Positions 1-9,961 are shown, counted from the first letter of the stretch. The stretch is DNA of 64,000 bases from Phytopseudomonas argentinensis (GCF_900113905.1 NZ_FORC01000001.1:990060-1054059); one strand, 5' to 3'. Notes: generated by a model not told the origin, from the letters alone. Made by a program: numbers and translations.

Positions 1-103
1 GCGCGCCGAAAATGTACTTGCCCATTTTCGGGTTCCAGTAACGGGTCTGGTGGCCGAAGTGCACACCGGCCTTCAGCATATCGCGCATGTTGACTTGGGA
101 CAT
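1..103 (-). CDS. rpsB: 30S ribosomal protein S2 (N-terminal fragment, cut by window edge)
   Basis: The minus strand reads [20 protein letters not shown] and continues to the window edge, which is the conserved N-terminus of ribosomal protein S2. Only about 34 codons are present because the window begins inside the gene. The ATG at 103-101 follows an AAGGA-type ribosome binding site. The gene diverges from map, the usual Pseudomonas arrangement. A structured leader (positions 135-225) lies between its promoter and start codon and probably mediates S2 autoregulation. Confidence 0.95.
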
Positions 104-134
104 GATAGTTCCTTGATAAGTCGGGTTAGGCCTC

Positions 135-225
135 CACGCATCCCAATTTCCAACCCTTGCGGGCACCCAGGAAATCGTGTCGATGCGTGTGTGGGGTTAA
201 GCTTTCGGGGTCTACCCCGTAAAGC
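135..225 (-). promoter_or_regulatory. rpsB leader RNA with two hairpins (probable S2 autoregulatory element)
   Basis: On the rpsB strand, the proximal hairpin spans 189-135: CACGCATC pairs with GATGCGTG, an inner TTTCC pairs with GGAAA, and the apex is CCC-GCAA-GGG, a GNRA tetraloop. The two inner stems are separated by an asymmetric internal loop. A second hairpin (225-201) pairs GCTTT-CGGGG arms around a 4-base loop. A TATAAA -10-like hexamer sits at 238-233, so the transcript would start near 226 and carry both hairpins. Rps2-binding rpsB leaders are known in gamma-proteobacteria. That this is the same element is inference from position and fold. Confidence 0.6.
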
Positions 226-363
226 GGCGCGTTTTATACCACACAAACCGACCTTAGGCTATATGCCTGCATGCGCTTGATGGCCTGCCCCCGCGCGCGG
301 GCGCTTCAAGGTTGGCGGCGCAAACTGTTACCATGCAGCCTTTACAGAACAACCGAGATCACC

Positions 364-1164
364 ATGACCGTCACCCTCAAGACGCCCGACGAAATCGAGA
401 AAATGCGCATCGCCGGTCGCCTGGCCGCCGACGTACTGGAAATGATCGCCGAACATGTCAAACCCGGCGTCACCACGGACGAGCTCAACGCCCTCTGCCA
501 CAACTATATCGTCGATGTGCAGAAGGCTATTCCCGCGCCGCTCAACTATGGCGCCGCGCCAGGTCGTCCGGGCTTTCCGAAATCCATCTGCACCTCGCTC
601 AACCACGTGGTCTGTCACGGCATCCCCAACGACAAGCCGCTCAAGGAAGGCGACGTGATGAATATCGACATCACCGTCATCAAGGACGGCTATTACGGCG
701 ACACCAGCCGCATGTTCCACGTCGGCAAGGTGCCGGAGTGGGCCGAGCGCCTGTCGCGGGTCACCCAGGAGTGCCTCTATAAAGGCATCGAAGTGGTGCG
801 CCCCGGTGCGCGCCTTGGCGACATCGGTGAGGTGATCCAGAAGCATGCCGAGAAAAACGGCTTCTCGGTGGTTCGCGAGTTCTGCGGCCATGGCATCGGC
901 TCGGTGTTCCATGAAGACCCGCAGGTGCTGCACTACGGCCGCGCCGGCACCGGCATGGAACTCAAGGAAGGCATGACCTTCACCATCGAGCCGATGATCA
1001 ACCAGGGTCGCCCCGAAACCCGCGTGCTGGGTGATGGCTGGACGGCGATCACCAAGGATCGCAAGTTGTCCGCGCAATGGGAGCACACCCTGCTGGTCAC
1101 TGCCGATGGCTACGAGATCTTCACCCTGCGCAGCGACGACACCATTGCCCGCACCTCAGCCTGA
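364..1164 (+). CDS. map: type I methionine aminopeptidase
   Basis: Cytosolic dinuclear-metal peptidase that removes the initiator methionine from nascent proteins. The protein has 266 residues, the normal length for the short type I family without an N-terminal extension. The pita-bread fold signatures are visible: the NIDITVIKDGYYGDTSRMF metal-binding segment, the FCGHGIGSVFHEDP segment near residue 175, and the FTIEP and QWEHT segments that supply the last metal ligands. The ATG at 364 is preferred over the longer open frame because homologues start with this MTVTLKTPDEIEKMR-type sequence. It diverges from rpsB and is followed 36 bases later by glnD on the same strand. Confidence 0.96.
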   Translation: MTVTLKTPDEIEKMRIAGRLAADVLEMIAEHVKPGVTTDELNALCHNYIVDVQKAIPAPLNYGAAPGRPGFPKSICTSLNHVVCHGIPNDKPLKEGDVMNIDITVIKDGYYGDTSRMFHVGKVPEWAERLSRVTQECLYKGIEVVRPGARLGDIGEVIQKHAEKNGFSVVREFCGHGIGSVFHEDPQVLHYGRAGTGMELKEGMTFTIEPMINQGRPETRVLGDGWTAITKDRKLSAQWEHTLLVTADGYEIFTLRSDDTIARTSA

Positions 1165-1200
1165 TACGCGCATCCCCTATAGATAAAGGAAGGCCGCCGC

Positions 1201-3897
1201 ATGTCGCTGCTAGACGCCGAGTTGTTCGATCGCGGCCAGTTCCAGGCGGAACTGGCACTCAAGTCCAGCCCCATCGGCGCCTTCAAGAAAGCCATTCGCC
1301 GCGCCCACGAGGTGCTGGACGCACGCTTTCGCGACAACCGCGACGTGCGCCGCCTGGTCGAGGATCGCGCACGCTTCACCGACCAGATCCTGCTCGAGGC
1401 CTGGAACCGCTTCAGCTGGAGTAGCGAGGCGGAAATCGCCCTGCTGGCGGTGGGTGGCTACGGCCGCGGCGAGTTGCATCCCTATTCCGATATTGACCTG
1501 CTGATCCTGCTCGGCGGCGATGACCAGGAAACCTTTCGCGAGCCGATCGAAGGCTTTCTCACCCTGCTCTGGGACATTGGCCTGGAGGTCGGCCAGAGCG
1601 TGCGCTCGGTGGCCGAATGCGGCGAACAGGCCCGCGCCGATCTGACGGTCATCACCAACCTGATGGAAAGCCGTACCATCGCCGGCCCCGAGCACCTGCG
1701 CGAACGCATGCAGGAAGTGACCTCCAGCGCCCACATGTGGCCGAGCAAGGCGTTCTACCTGGCCAAGCGCGACGAACAGAAGGCCCGCCACGCCAAGTAC
1801 AACGACACCGAGTACAACCTGGAGCCCAATGTCAAAGGCTCGCCCGGCGGGCTGCGCGATATCCAGACCATCCTGTGGGTGGCGCGCCGGCACTTCGGCA
1901 CCCTGAACCTGCATGCGATGGTCGGCCAGGGCTTCCTGCTGGAAAGCGAATACGCCCTGCTCGCCTCCTCCCAGGAGTTTCTCTGGAAGGTGCGCTACGC
2001 CCTGCACATGCTGGCCGGGCGTGCCGAGGATCGCCTGCTGTTCGATCACCAGAGCAAGGTAGCCGAGCTGCTCGGCTACCACGAAGGCGACACCAAGCGC
2101 ACCATCGAACGTTTCATGCAGAAATACTACCGGGTGGTGATGGCCATCGCCGAGCTGAGTGACCTGATCAACCAGCACTTCGAGGAGGAGATCCTGCGCA
2201 CCGGCGACAGCCTGCCGGCGAAGCCGCTGAACAGTCGCTTCCAGGTGCGCGACGGCTACATCGAGGTCACCCACGCCAACGTCTTCAAGCGTACGCCGTT
2301 CGCGATCATCGAAATTTTCGTGCTGATGGCCCAGCACCCCGAACTCAATGGCGTCTGCGCCGACACCATTCGCCTGCTGCGTGATCACCGTCACCTGATC
2401 GACGACGATTTTCGCAAGGACATCCGCAATACCAGTCTGTTCATCGAGCTGTTCAAGTGCGAACAGGGCATCCACCGCAACCTGCGGCGCATGAACCGCT
2501 ACGGCATCCTCGGCCGCTACCTGCCCGAGTTCGGTCATATCGTCGGGCAGATGCAGCACGACCTGTTCCATATCTACACGGTCGACGCCCACACGCTCAA
2601 CCTGATCAAGCACCTGCGCAAGTTCAAGTGGCCGGAACTGGCCGAGAAGTTTCCGCTGGCCAGCAAGCTGATCGACAAGCTGCCCAAGCCCGAGCTGATC
2701 TATCTCGCCGGGCTCTATCACGATATCGCCAAGGGCCGCGGTGGTGACCACTCGGAACTGGGCGCGGTCGACGCCGAAGCCTTCGGCCAGCGCCACCACC
2801 TGCCCGCCTGGGACACCGGGCTGATCGTCTGGCTGGTGCAGAACCACCTGGCGATGTCGACCACCGCCCAGCGCAAGGACCTATCCGATCCGCAGGTGAT
2901 CAACGACTTCGCCGCATTCGTCGGCGACCAGACGCACCTGGACTACCTCTATGTGCTCACCGTGGCCGACATCAACGCCACCAACCCGACCCTGTGGAAC
3001 TCCTGGCGGGCCAGCCTGATGCGCCAACTCTATACGGAGACCAAGCGCGCGCTGCGCCGCGGCCTGGAGAACCCGGTAGAGCGCGAGGAGCAGATTCGCC
3101 TGACCCAGAGCGCGGCGCTCGATACCCTGATCAATGGCGGCACCGACCCTGACGACGTCGAGCAGCTGTGGTCGCAACTGGGCGATGACTACTTCTTGCG
3201 CCACACTGCCAGCGACGTTGCCTGGCACACCGACGCGATCCTCCAGCACCCCGATGACGGCGGCCCACTGGTGCTGATCAAGGAAACCACCCAGCGCGAG
3301 TTCGAGGGCGGCACGCAGATCTTCATCTATGCACCGGATCAGCACGACTTCTTCGCGGTGACGGTGGCGGCCATGGCACAGCTGAACCTGAACATCCACG
3401 ACGCGCGGATTCTCACGTCGACCAGCCAGTTCACCCTCGATACCTACATCGTGCTGGAAGCCGAAGGCGGCTCGATCGGCGACAACCCCGCGCGCATCAA
3501 GCAGATCCGCCAGAGCCTGGTCGATACCCTGATGCATCCGGACGAATACCCGAGCATCATCCAGCGCCGAGTGCCACGCCAGCTCAAGCACTTCGCTTTT
3601 GCGCCCCAGGTGACCATCCACAATGATGCCCAGCGACCGGTGACCGTGCTGGAACTGACCGCCCCGGATCGCCCCGGCCTGCTGGCCAAGGTCGGACGCA
3701 TCTTCCTGGATTTCGACCTGTCCTTGCAGAACGCCAAGATCGCCACCCTGGGCGAACGGGTGGAAGACGTGTTCTTTGTAACCGATGCCGACAACCAGCC
3801 GCTGTCCGACCCCGAGCTGTGTGCCCGCCTGCAACAGGCGATCATCACCCGGCTGTCGGCCACCAGCAGCCCCAGCCCCTCGCAGATCAGCATCTAG
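1201..3897 (+). CDS. glnD: bifunctional [protein-PII] uridylyltransferase / uridylyl-removing enzyme
   Basis: GlnD senses glutamine and adds or removes UMP on PII (GlnB/GlnK), controlling glutamine synthetase and NtrB/NtrC. The 898-residue length is typical. Domains in order: nucleotidyltransferase with [17 protein letters not shown] near residues 85-101, a helical PII-uridylyltransferase-specific region, an HD hydrolase domain with [13 protein letters not shown] near residues 505-517, and two C-terminal ACT domains near residues 706 and 815. No key motif is missing. A GC-rich inverted repeat after the stop separates it from the convergent chemoreceptor gene. A ribosome binding site (AAGGAAG) precedes the ATG at 1201. 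Confidence 0.97.
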   Translation: MSLLDAELFDRGQFQAELALKSSPIGAFKKAIRRAHEVLDARFRDNRDVRRLVEDRARFTDQILLEAWNRFSWSSEAEIALLAVGGYGRGELHPYSDIDLLILLGGDDQETFREPIEGFLTLLWDIGLEVGQSVRSVAECGEQARADLTVITNLMESRTIAGPEHLRERMQEVTSSAHMWPSKAFYLAKRDEQKARHAKYNDTEYNLEPNVKGSPGGLRDIQTILWVARRHFGTLNLHAMVGQGFLLESEYALLASSQEFLWKVRYALHMLAGRAEDRLLFDHQSKVAELLGYHEGDTKRTIERFMQKYYRVVMAIAELSDLINQHFEEEILRTGDSLPAKPLNSRFQVRDGYIEVTHANVFKRTPFAIIEIFVLMAQHPELNGVCADTIRLLRDHRHLIDDDFRKDIRNTSLFIELFKCEQGIHRNLRRMNRYGILGRYLPEFGHIVGQMQHDLFHIYTVDAHTLNLIKHLRKFKWPELAEKFPLASKLIDKLPKPELIYLAGLYHDIAKGRGGDHSELGAVDAEAFGQRHHLPAWDTGLIVWLVQNHLAMSTTAQRKDLSDPQVINDFAAFVGDQTHLDYLYVLTVADINATNPTLWNSWRASLMRQLYTETKRALRRGLENPVEREEQIRLTQSAALDTLINGGTDPDDVEQLWSQLGDDYFLRHTASDVAWHTDAILQHPDDGGPLVLIKETTQREFEGGTQIFIYAPDQHDFFAVTVAAMAQLNLNIHDARILTSTSQFTLDTYIVLEAEGGSIGDNPARIKQIRQSLVDTLMHPDEYPSIIQRRVPRQLKHFAFAPQVTIHNDAQRPVTVLELTAPDRPGLLAKVGRIFLDFDLSLQNAKIATLGERVEDVFFVTDADNQPLSDPELCARLQQAIITRLSATSSPSPSQISI

Positions 3898-3900
3898 AAT

Positions 3901-3928
3901 GCCGCGCGGGCGCTGAGGCCCGCGCGGC
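3901..3928. terminator. GC-rich inverted repeat between convergent glnD and chemoreceptor gene
   Basis: GCCGCGCGGGC at 3901-3911 is perfectly complementary to GCCCGCGCGGC at 3918-3928 across a 6-base loop. It lies between two convergent genes 36 bases apart, so it could end transcription in both directions. Neither side has a clear T-run, so intrinsic termination is uncertain. Confidence 0.5.
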
Positions 3929-3933
3929 CGGCT

Positions 3934-5826
3934 TCAGATCCTGAAGCTGTCCACCAGCTGCTTGAGCCGCCCGACCTGTTGATCCAGCTCGGTACAGGCA
4001 TTCAGGCTGGCCTGCAGGTTGCGCACACCGTCCTGGTTCAGCGTATTGATCTCGGTGATGTCCATGTTCAGGCTTTCGATCACCGAGGTCTGCTCCTCGG
4101 TGGCGGTGGCCACGGACTGGTTCATGCCATCGATCTCGCCGATGCGGCGGGTCACCCCGCGCAGGTTCTCGCCCGCCTGCCCACCGATGCGCACGCTGTC
4201 GTCACTGAAGCGGCGGCTCTCGCTCATGGTCGCCACGGCGTCGCGGGCACCGGTCTGCAGCTGCTCGATCATCTGCTGGATTTCCTGCGCCGAACTCTGG
4301 GTACGCTGGGCCAGATTGCGCACCTCGTCGGCCACCACCGCGAAACCACGGCCAGCTTCGCCAGCACGGGCCGCCTCGATGGCGGCGTTGAGCGCCAAAA
4401 GGTTGGTCTGCTCGGAAATACCCTTGATGACATCGAGGATCTGGCCGATGTCGTTGCTCTTCTCGCTCAACAGCTCGATATGGCTGCCCGAGGCCTGGAT
4501 CTTGTCCGACAGGTCGCCCATCGAGCCCAGGGTGCGCTCGACCATGCCCTGACCTTCCTCGGCATCGCGGCGCGCTTCGCTGGCTTGAATCGAGGCGTCG
4601 GCGGCGTTGCGGGCGATTTCCTGGGCGGCGGCGCCAAGCTCGTTGATCGCCGCGGCGACGCTGTCGGTGCGCGCGGCCTGTTCACTGGAGTTGCCCATCG
4701 ACGCGTTGGACGCCTGCACCACGGTACTGACCCGGGCATGCACTTCACGGGTGGTCGAGGCGACTTCGCGAATCGACTCGTGAATACGCTCGACAAAGCG
4801 GTTGAAGGCCCCGGCCAGCTCGCCGAACTCGTCGCCGGAATCGATTTTCAGGCGCTGGGTCAGATCGCCCTCGCCCTCGGCGATGCCGCTCATGGCATGG
4901 CTCATCACGTGCAGCGGGCGCAGCAGGATGCGGATCAGCGCGCCGAGCAACAGCAGGATGGCGATCACCCCGATCACTGTCGAGGTCAGTGCCGAGAGGC
5001 GGAATTCCTGCAGCGCTGCAAAGGCCTTGCCTTCATCGACCGACAGACCGACGTACCAGCGCACCCCGGTCAGGCCCTGTACCGGCAGGAAGGTGACGAT
5101 GCGCGCACTGCCATCGATGCCGGTGGTGTTTTGCAGGCCGGATTCCAGGCGCGGCGTCGCCTCGGGGTAGAGCTCCGGCAGCTTCTTGAGCACCAGGCTC
5201 TTGTCGGGGTGCACCAGCATCGTGCCCTTGTCATCGACCAGGAATGCATAGCCCATGCCACCCAGGTCGAAGGAGTTGAGGATATCGTCGATGGTCTGCA
5301 GCTTGAGATCACCGCCAACCACGCCCTGCAAGGTACCGCCGACACTGACCGGGCGGGTGATGGTGATCAGCAGGCCATCGCGCGGGTCGGCTGCCAGGTA
5401 GGGCTCGGTCAGGCCAGGGCCGCTGGCGCCTGCCGCGCTCTTGTACCAGGGGCGCTGGCGCGGATCATAGCCGGCAGGCAGCTCACTGGCGGGAAACTGG
5501 GTATAGGTGCCGTCGTTCTGGCCGTAGTAGGCATACAGAAAAGCCGAGGCGATGCTGCGGTGCTGCAGGTTTCTGGCCAGCGATGCAGGCGCGCTGTCGT
5601 CCTGTACCGATTCGGCCAGGTTGTCGAGCAGTTGCATGCGCCCAGAAAGCCAGTGCTGGATGTTGCCGGTAGATACCTGACCGACATCGTTGAGGTAATT
5701 GGCCAGATTGTCGCGAATCGACGTGCGCTGCAGGTAGTCGTTGTACAGCGCAAAGGATGCGAAGGCCGCAATGACCACCAGGGAAGCAGCCAGCATGATC
5801 TTGTGGCTGAATTTTAAGGTGCGCAT
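3934..5826 (-). CDS. methyl-accepting chemotaxis protein with dCache-type sensor domain
   Basis: Inner-membrane chemoreceptor signalling through CheA/CheW. The 630 residues give a short cytoplasmic N-terminus, TM1 about 10-29, a periplasmic region about 30-278, TM2 about 279-302, a HAMP region, and a long methylation/signalling coiled coil with the conserved hairpin tip (ISEQTNLLALNAAIEAARAGE). The periplasmic part contains RQRPWYKSA and a downstream EPYLAAD segment, as in double-Cache ligand pockets. The aspartate spacing differs from the classic amino-acid motif, so I do not name a ligand. It sits between glnD and dapC with no other chemotaxis gene nearby. Its start (MRTLKFSHK) is supported by the positively charged residues before TM1. 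Confidence 0.92.
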   Translation of the reverse strand: MRTLKFSHKIMLAASLVVIAAFASFALYNDYLQRTSIRDNLANYLNDVGQVSTGNIQHWLSGRMQLLDNLAESVQDDSAPASLARNLQHRSIASAFLYAYYGQNDGTYTQFPASELPAGYDPRQRPWYKSAAGASGPGLTEPYLAADPRDGLLITITRPVSVGGTLQGVVGGDLKLQTIDDILNSFDLGGMGYAFLVDDKGTMLVHPDKSLVLKKLPELYPEATPRLESGLQNTTGIDGSARIVTFLPVQGLTGVRWYVGLSVDEGKAFAALQEFRLSALTSTVIGVIAILLLLGALIRILLRPLHVMSHAMSGIAEGEGDLTQRLKIDSGDEFGELAGAFNRFVERIHESIREVASTTREVHARVSTVVQASNASMGNSSEQAARTDSVAAAINELGAAAQEIARNAADASIQASEARRDAEEGQGMVERTLGSMGDLSDKIQASGSHIELLSEKSNDIGQILDVIKGISEQTNLLALNAAIEAARAGEAGRGFAVVADEVRNLAQRTQSSAQEIQQMIEQLQTGARDAVATMSESRRFSDDSVRIGGQAGENLRGVTRRIGEIDGMNQSVATATEEQTSVIESLNMDITEINTLNQDGVRNLQASLNACTELDQQVGRLKQLVDSFRI

Positions 5827-6171
5827 GAAGGAGCTCTCGCTGAAGGACGGCAGGAATGGATTACGCCCAGGCTATCGGCTAGAGGCTGCAGCTCTTTAGC
5901 GCCGCTCGGCAAAATCCGCGCGATTGCCGGCGACTCGAAAGAGTGGCTGAAAAGCCCGCGCTACAGCCCTGCAAGCGCAACCTACGGCTGCCTGCAACGT
6001 GCCTTGGACAACCATCTGCCACTCCCTGCTTGACGTGTTGCCGGTCAGTGCAGTTGGGGATGGCGACCCCGAGCCGAGGCCTCGGAACGGCATAAGCAAT
6101 TTTCCTCGCCCGGCCCACGTGCTAGTGTCGGCACCTTTGTCGCCGCCCCATACAGGACCCGTCGGATCACC
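5827..6171. other. 345-bp divergent intergenic region
   Basis: Gene-free region between the divergent chemoreceptor and dapC start codons. I see no convincing ORF, terminator or repeat. It presumably contains promoters for both genes, but I cannot place -35/-10 boxes with confidence. Confidence 0.5.
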
Positions 6172-7368
6172 ATGAACCACGCCCTCGCCCAGTTGCAGCC
6201 CTACCCTTTCGAGAAACTGCGTGCCCTGCTTGCCGGTGTCGCCCCCGCCGAGGATCGCTCGCCCATCGCCCTGTCGATCGGCGAACCCAAGCATCGCTCG
6301 CCGGCCTTCGTCGCCCAGGCCCTGACCGATAACCTTGACCAGCTGGCGGTCTACCCGACCACGCTGGGTATCCCGGCACTGCGCGAAGCCATCGTCGGCT
6401 GGTGCGAGCGGCGCTTCCAGGTGCCGACCGGCTGGCTGGATGCCGCCCGCCACGTGCTGCCGGTCAACGGCACCCGCGAAGCGCTGTTCGCCTTCACCCA
6501 GACCGTGGCGCAGCGCGATGTCGATGGCCTGGTGGTAAGTCCCAACCCGTTCTATCAGATCTACGAGGGCGCGGCCCTGCTCGCCGGCACCCAGCCCCAT
6601 TACCTGCCATGCCTGGCCGAACACGGCTTCAACCCGGATTTCGATGCCGTGGCGCCGGAGGTCTGGCAGCGCTGCCAGATTCTCTTCCTGTGCTCGCCCG
6701 GCAACCCGACCGGCGCATTGATTCCGCTGCCGATCCTCAAGAAACTGATCGACCTGGCCGACCGCTACGACTTCGTGATAGCGGCCGATGAGTGCTACAG
6801 CGAGCTGTATTTCGACGAGGACAGCCCGCCACCGGGCCTGCTGACCGCCTGCGCCGAGCTGGGCCGCAGCGATTTCAAGCGCTGCGTGGTGTTTCACAGC
6901 CTGTCCAAGCGTTCCAACCTGCCCGGCCTGCGCTCGGGCTTCGTGGCCGGCGACGCGGAGATTCTCAAGGCGTTCCTGCTGTACCGCACTTACCATGGCT
7001 GCGCCATGCCGGTACAAACCCAGCTGGCCAGCGTCGCGGCCTGGCAGGACGAGGCGCACGTGCGTGCCAACCGCGACCTGTACCGCGAGAAATTCGATGC
7101 CGTGCTGGAGATTCTCGGCGACGTGCTCGATGTGCAGCGCCCGGATGGCGGCTTCTACCTGTGGGCCAGGACGCCGGGCGATGATGCCGAATTCACCCGC
7201 GCCCTGTTTGCCAGGGAACACGTGACCGTGGTGCCCGGCTCCTACCTGTCCCGTGAGGTGGACGGTTTCAATCCGGGGGCCGGGCGGATTCGCATGGCGC
7301 TGGTCGCCCCTCTTGAACAATGCGTGGAAGCGGCGCAGCGCATTCGGCGCTTTATCGAAAGCGCTTAA
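6172..7368 (+). CDS. dapC: succinyldiaminopimelate transaminase
   Basis: PLP-dependent class I/II aminotransferase, 398 residues. It converts N-succinyl-2-amino-6-ketopimelate to N-succinyl-LL-diaminopimelate in lysine and peptidoglycan precursor synthesis. Visible motifs are LSIGEPKH at the N-terminus, SPNPFYQIYEG, CSPGNPTGALIP, AADECYSELYF, and the Schiff-base lysine segment HSLSKRSNLPGLRSG. The assignment to DapC rather than another aminotransferase rests on its position near glnD, where Pseudomonas dapC is found, and on the presence of dapD and dapE in the same window. The methyltransferase gene downstream is convergent, with a hairpin between them. Confidence 0.9.
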   Translation: MNHALAQLQPYPFEKLRALLAGVAPAEDRSPIALSIGEPKHRSPAFVAQALTDNLDQLAVYPTTLGIPALREAIVGWCERRFQVPTGWLDAARHVLPVNGTREALFAFTQTVAQRDVDGLVVSPNPFYQIYEGAALLAGTQPHYLPCLAEHGFNPDFDAVAPEVWQRCQILFLCSPGNPTGALIPLPILKKLIDLADRYDFVIAADECYSELYFDEDSPPPGLLTACAELGRSDFKRCVVFHSLSKRSNLPGLRSGFVAGDAEILKAFLLYRTYHGCAMPVQTQLASVAAWQDEAHVRANRDLYREKFDAVLEILGDVLDVQRPDGGFYLWARTPGDDAEFTRALFAREHVTVVPGSYLSREVDGFNPGAGRIRMALVAPLEQCVEAAQRIRRFIESA

Positions 7369-7374
7369 GGTCCA

Positions 7375-7406
7375 GGCGCTGAGGGCGAGTCATTGCCCCC
7401 AGCGCC
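7375..7406. terminator. hairpin between convergent dapC and methyltransferase genes
   Basis: GGCGCTG at 7375-7381 pairs with CAGCGCC at 7400-7406, and an inner GGGC pairs with GCCC. It sits in the 43-bp gap between two convergent stop codons. There is no strong T-run on either strand, so it is a weak terminator candidate. Confidence 0.45.
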
Positions 7407-7411
7407 ACCGC

Positions 7412-8383
7412 TCAGCCCGCGGTGCGAGTAACGGTCAGAACCACCGCAGCGATACGCTCGACCTGCTCGTAGCCGGGCTTGAGCAACTCTTCGCCGAATA
7501 CGTCCGGATCCACTTCCTCATAACGCCACGCCAGCGACTGGTCGCCAAGCGTGCGTTTGACGTAGGCGAGAAAGGGATCGCCCGCCGCAGTCATGGCCAC
7601 GCCGGTGTAGAGCAACAGGCTACCGCCTGGGGCCAGCCGCGGCAGCGCCGCCTCGACGATGGCCTCGGACAACCCCGCGCCAAGTTCGCCACCGCCATTG
7701 CGATAAGCGCGACTTTCGGCATCGAGCATATAGGGCGGATTGGCGACGATCAGGTCGAACTCACCGTCCACGTTTTTCAGCAGATCACTGTAGTGCGCCT
7801 CGACGTTGGTAAGCTTTGCGAGTGCGGCATTGATGCGGGTGAATTGCAGCGCCCGCGGATTGATATCCACGGCAAGCACCTCGGCGCTCGGCCGCGCCTG
7901 GGCAATGCACAATGCACCCGGACCGGCTCCACAGCAGATGTCCACCGCCCGTGTTACCTGCGTGGCGGAGGGCGTGCCGAGCCAGGCATCGATAGCCCGC
8001 ACGAAGCGATAGGTATCGGGGCCGAAGAACACCGCGTCGGTCTGCACCGTCGGGTAGCGCGAATGCACGAACAGGTTGTCACCAAGGCTGGACCAGCGTA
8101 CCGCGCTGGCGTGCAGAGATCCCTCCTCCTGCAGCGCGCCACCGGCACGCAGCAATTCCAGCAGCTCGTCGCCAAGCAGCGGCGCGGCAAACGGCCGGCT
8201 CCAGCCGAACACCCCGGCAAGATCCCGGGCCTGACTGTTTTCAGCCCGTGCATTGACCCGTTCGTGGGTCAGCGGCGTGGCGGTGACGAATCGGTAGCCT
8301 TGCTTAACAAGAGCCTGGCCGAGGCCCAGTAGCGCCTGTTGCTGTACGGTATTCTGCTCGCTGTGCATCGGTGCCCCGGACAT
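7412..8383 (-). CDS. class I SAM-dependent methyltransferase of the NPPY type
   Basis: 323-residue methyltransferase. The SAM-binding glycine segment is DICCGAGPGALCIAQ and the catalytic-type motif is LIVANPPYML, as in PrmC/RlmG-like N-methyltransferases acting on amide or base nitrogens. The substrate cannot be read from sequence. The N-terminal third resembles the substrate-recognition part of such enzymes but I recognise no specific family. Two starts are possible: the ATG at 8383 or, five codons in, at 8368. The gene begins 2 bases after the stop of the haem-oxygenase-like gene, so the two are almost certainly cotranscribed. Confidence 0.85.
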   Translation of the reverse strand: MSGAPMHSEQNTVQQQALLGLGQALVKQGYRFVTATPLTHERVNARAENSQARDLAGVFGWSRPFAAPLLGDELLELLRAGGALQEEGSLHASAVRWSSLGDNLFVHSRYPTVQTDAVFFGPDTYRFVRAIDAWLGTPSATQVTRAVDICCGAGPGALCIAQARPSAEVLAVDINPRALQFTRINAALAKLTNVEAHYSDLLKNVDGEFDLIVANPPYMLDAESRAYRNGGGELGAGLSEAIVEAALPRLAPGGSLLLYTGVAMTAAGDPFLAYVKRTLGDQSLAWRYEEVDPDVFGEELLKPGYEQVERIAAVVLTVTRTAG

Positions 8384-8385
8384 GT

Positions 8386-9762
8386 TTATTGGAGATAGGC
8401 GTTGAACAGGCGCGTGGCCAGCAGACCTGCCGGCGTGAAATGGCTGGCTGGCGACATCAGCTCGATCAGCTTGTCGGCCTGCTGCTGAGCCGGCAGCCCA
8501 CGCAGCGCGGCATGTAGAGCCTGGGCCTCGTCGTCCAACCCGGCAGCCTGCTCGGCAACGGCCGGCGCTGCACGCCGACGGTGCCGGCCACGGGCCCGCG
8601 GCGGCGCCCAGCTACCGGCGATCCAGTCGTGCAGCAACTGCTGCTCGTAGCTGCTGAACACCCCAAACATGGCAGCTCGATCACCTTGCACCAGTTGCCA
8701 GAATCGGCTGCTTTGCGGGTCCTCGTCGCGGCGAATCCAGCCGCGCTTCTGCAGGGCGTCGAGAAAGGCGCGCACCTGGCCAGGCTCGCTCAGCCACTCG
8801 TTGACCGTGCGCCCTTCGATCCGGCAGTAATCGGAATGCACCTGGGTGGCCACCTCACGTTTACGCTCGAGCATGGCGCAGACCTCGTCTTCGAGATCGA
8901 ACGCGGCGATGACCGCCGTCGAGCCCACGCCCAGGTCATTGAGCTGATAGCCGCGCAGCACGCGGCGGTAGAACTCGTCACGGTCGCCCACCAGGGGCAG
9001 ATTCTCGAGAACCGCCTGCACGGCCTTCTGCGCATGACCCGAGCTGGCGTTGTCGATGGTCACATGCAACTGAAAATAATAAGGGTCGATATCCAGTTCG
9101 GTGAGTTCGAAGCTGGTGATCAGCAGGTGCAGGGGCAGCTGTTCATAACCCAGGTTATAGCCGATCACTTCGGGCAGATAATCTTCGGCCAGATGACCCA
9201 GCGCGAGCTGCTGCGCACCCTGGAGAAAATGACTGTCGTCGAGCTCGGCCAGTTCATCGCAGTCGTGCTGGGCAAGCAGCTGCTTGTAGAGCACCACGTG
9301 GTTCATGGCCGGAACGCCATCGCCCAGCTCTTCCAGATAGGTACGCAACAAGGGGCGCAGGCGCAGCTCCTGCCAATGCCTGAGCAGCCCATACAGCCAG
9401 GCGCCATCGACCAGTTTGGTGGGCGCAACATGGCGCAGGAAGTACAAGGCATGGGCACGGTTGCTGAAGTAACGTCGCGGCGCGCCCTGGCGGCGCTCCT
9501 GCAGGTACTGCCCATACGCCTCGGTGGTGCGCTGCGCGCCACCGCGCATCCATTCGAGCAATGCCTCTGGCTGCGTCGGTACCTCGCAAGGCAACGCCCG
9601 GGCCTGAACCAGCTGTTCATCGAGGAAGCTGCGAGCCTCCTGCAGCGCGTTCGCGTCCAGCTCAGGCTGCAGCAGGCGCTCGTACAGCGTCCGCGCAGGG
9701 CCGGCCTGGAGAAAGCTGCAGTCCTGGCTGGTCGTGGTGAAGATCGGCATCAAAGTCGTCAT
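8386..9762 (-). CDS. iron-containing redox enzyme family protein (haem-oxygenase-like fold)
   Basis: 458 residues, mainly helical. The central region (HLAEDYLPEVIGYNLGYEQL ... DIDPYYFQLHVTIDNASSGHA) carries the spaced Glu and His residues typical of the haem-oxygenase-like diiron oxidase superfamily (Haem_oxygenas_2 type). Members of that superfamily oxidise fatty acids or amino-acid-derived substrates. No substrate is evident here. A low-complexity basic segment (RARGRHRRRA) separates the core from a C-terminal helical tail. The start at 9762 is chosen because the longer open frame is Cys-rich and unlike coding sequence, and AAGG precedes this ATG. Its partner is the downstream methyltransferase. 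Annotation as a stress enzyme is inference from neighbours. Confidence 0.75.
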   Translation of the reverse strand: MTTLMPIFTTTSQDCSFLQAGPARTLYERLLQPELDANALQEARSFLDEQLVQARALPCEVPTQPEALLEWMRGGAQRTTEAYGQYLQERRQGAPRRYFSNRAHALYFLRHVAPTKLVDGAWLYGLLRHWQELRLRPLLRTYLEELGDGVPAMNHVVLYKQLLAQHDCDELAELDDSHFLQGAQQLALGHLAEDYLPEVIGYNLGYEQLPLHLLITSFELTELDIDPYYFQLHVTIDNASSGHAQKAVQAVLENLPLVGDRDEFYRRVLRGYQLNDLGVGSTAVIAAFDLEDEVCAMLERKREVATQVHSDYCRIEGRTVNEWLSEPGQVRAFLDALQKRGWIRRDEDPQSSRFWQLVQGDRAAMFGVFSSYEQQLLHDWIAGSWAPPRARGRHRRRAAPAVAEQAAGLDDEAQALHAALRGLPAQQQADKLIELMSPASHFTPAGLLATRLFNAYLQ

Positions 9763-9961
9763 GGTCGGAGCCTTGCGTGGGCAGTTCAAGAGCACCAGTG
9801 AACATGCGGCACTCAAACGATTCTTGGTGTGGCCGTTGCGGGCGAAGCCGGTTAAACGATGCGGCCTTATGGAAGTGGGAGACCGGCACGGGAAAAAAGA
9901 TTCAACCTGAAGGATCAGCGGTAATTGCCAGCATTTCCGGCAGGCAAGCGATTGCAGGCAC

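Noticed and set aside
1210..2847. 545-codon open frame antisense to glnD
   Set aside because: Long antisense frames are common in GC-rich Pseudomonas genes; the composition is a Val/Gln/Asp-rich shadow of the real codons.
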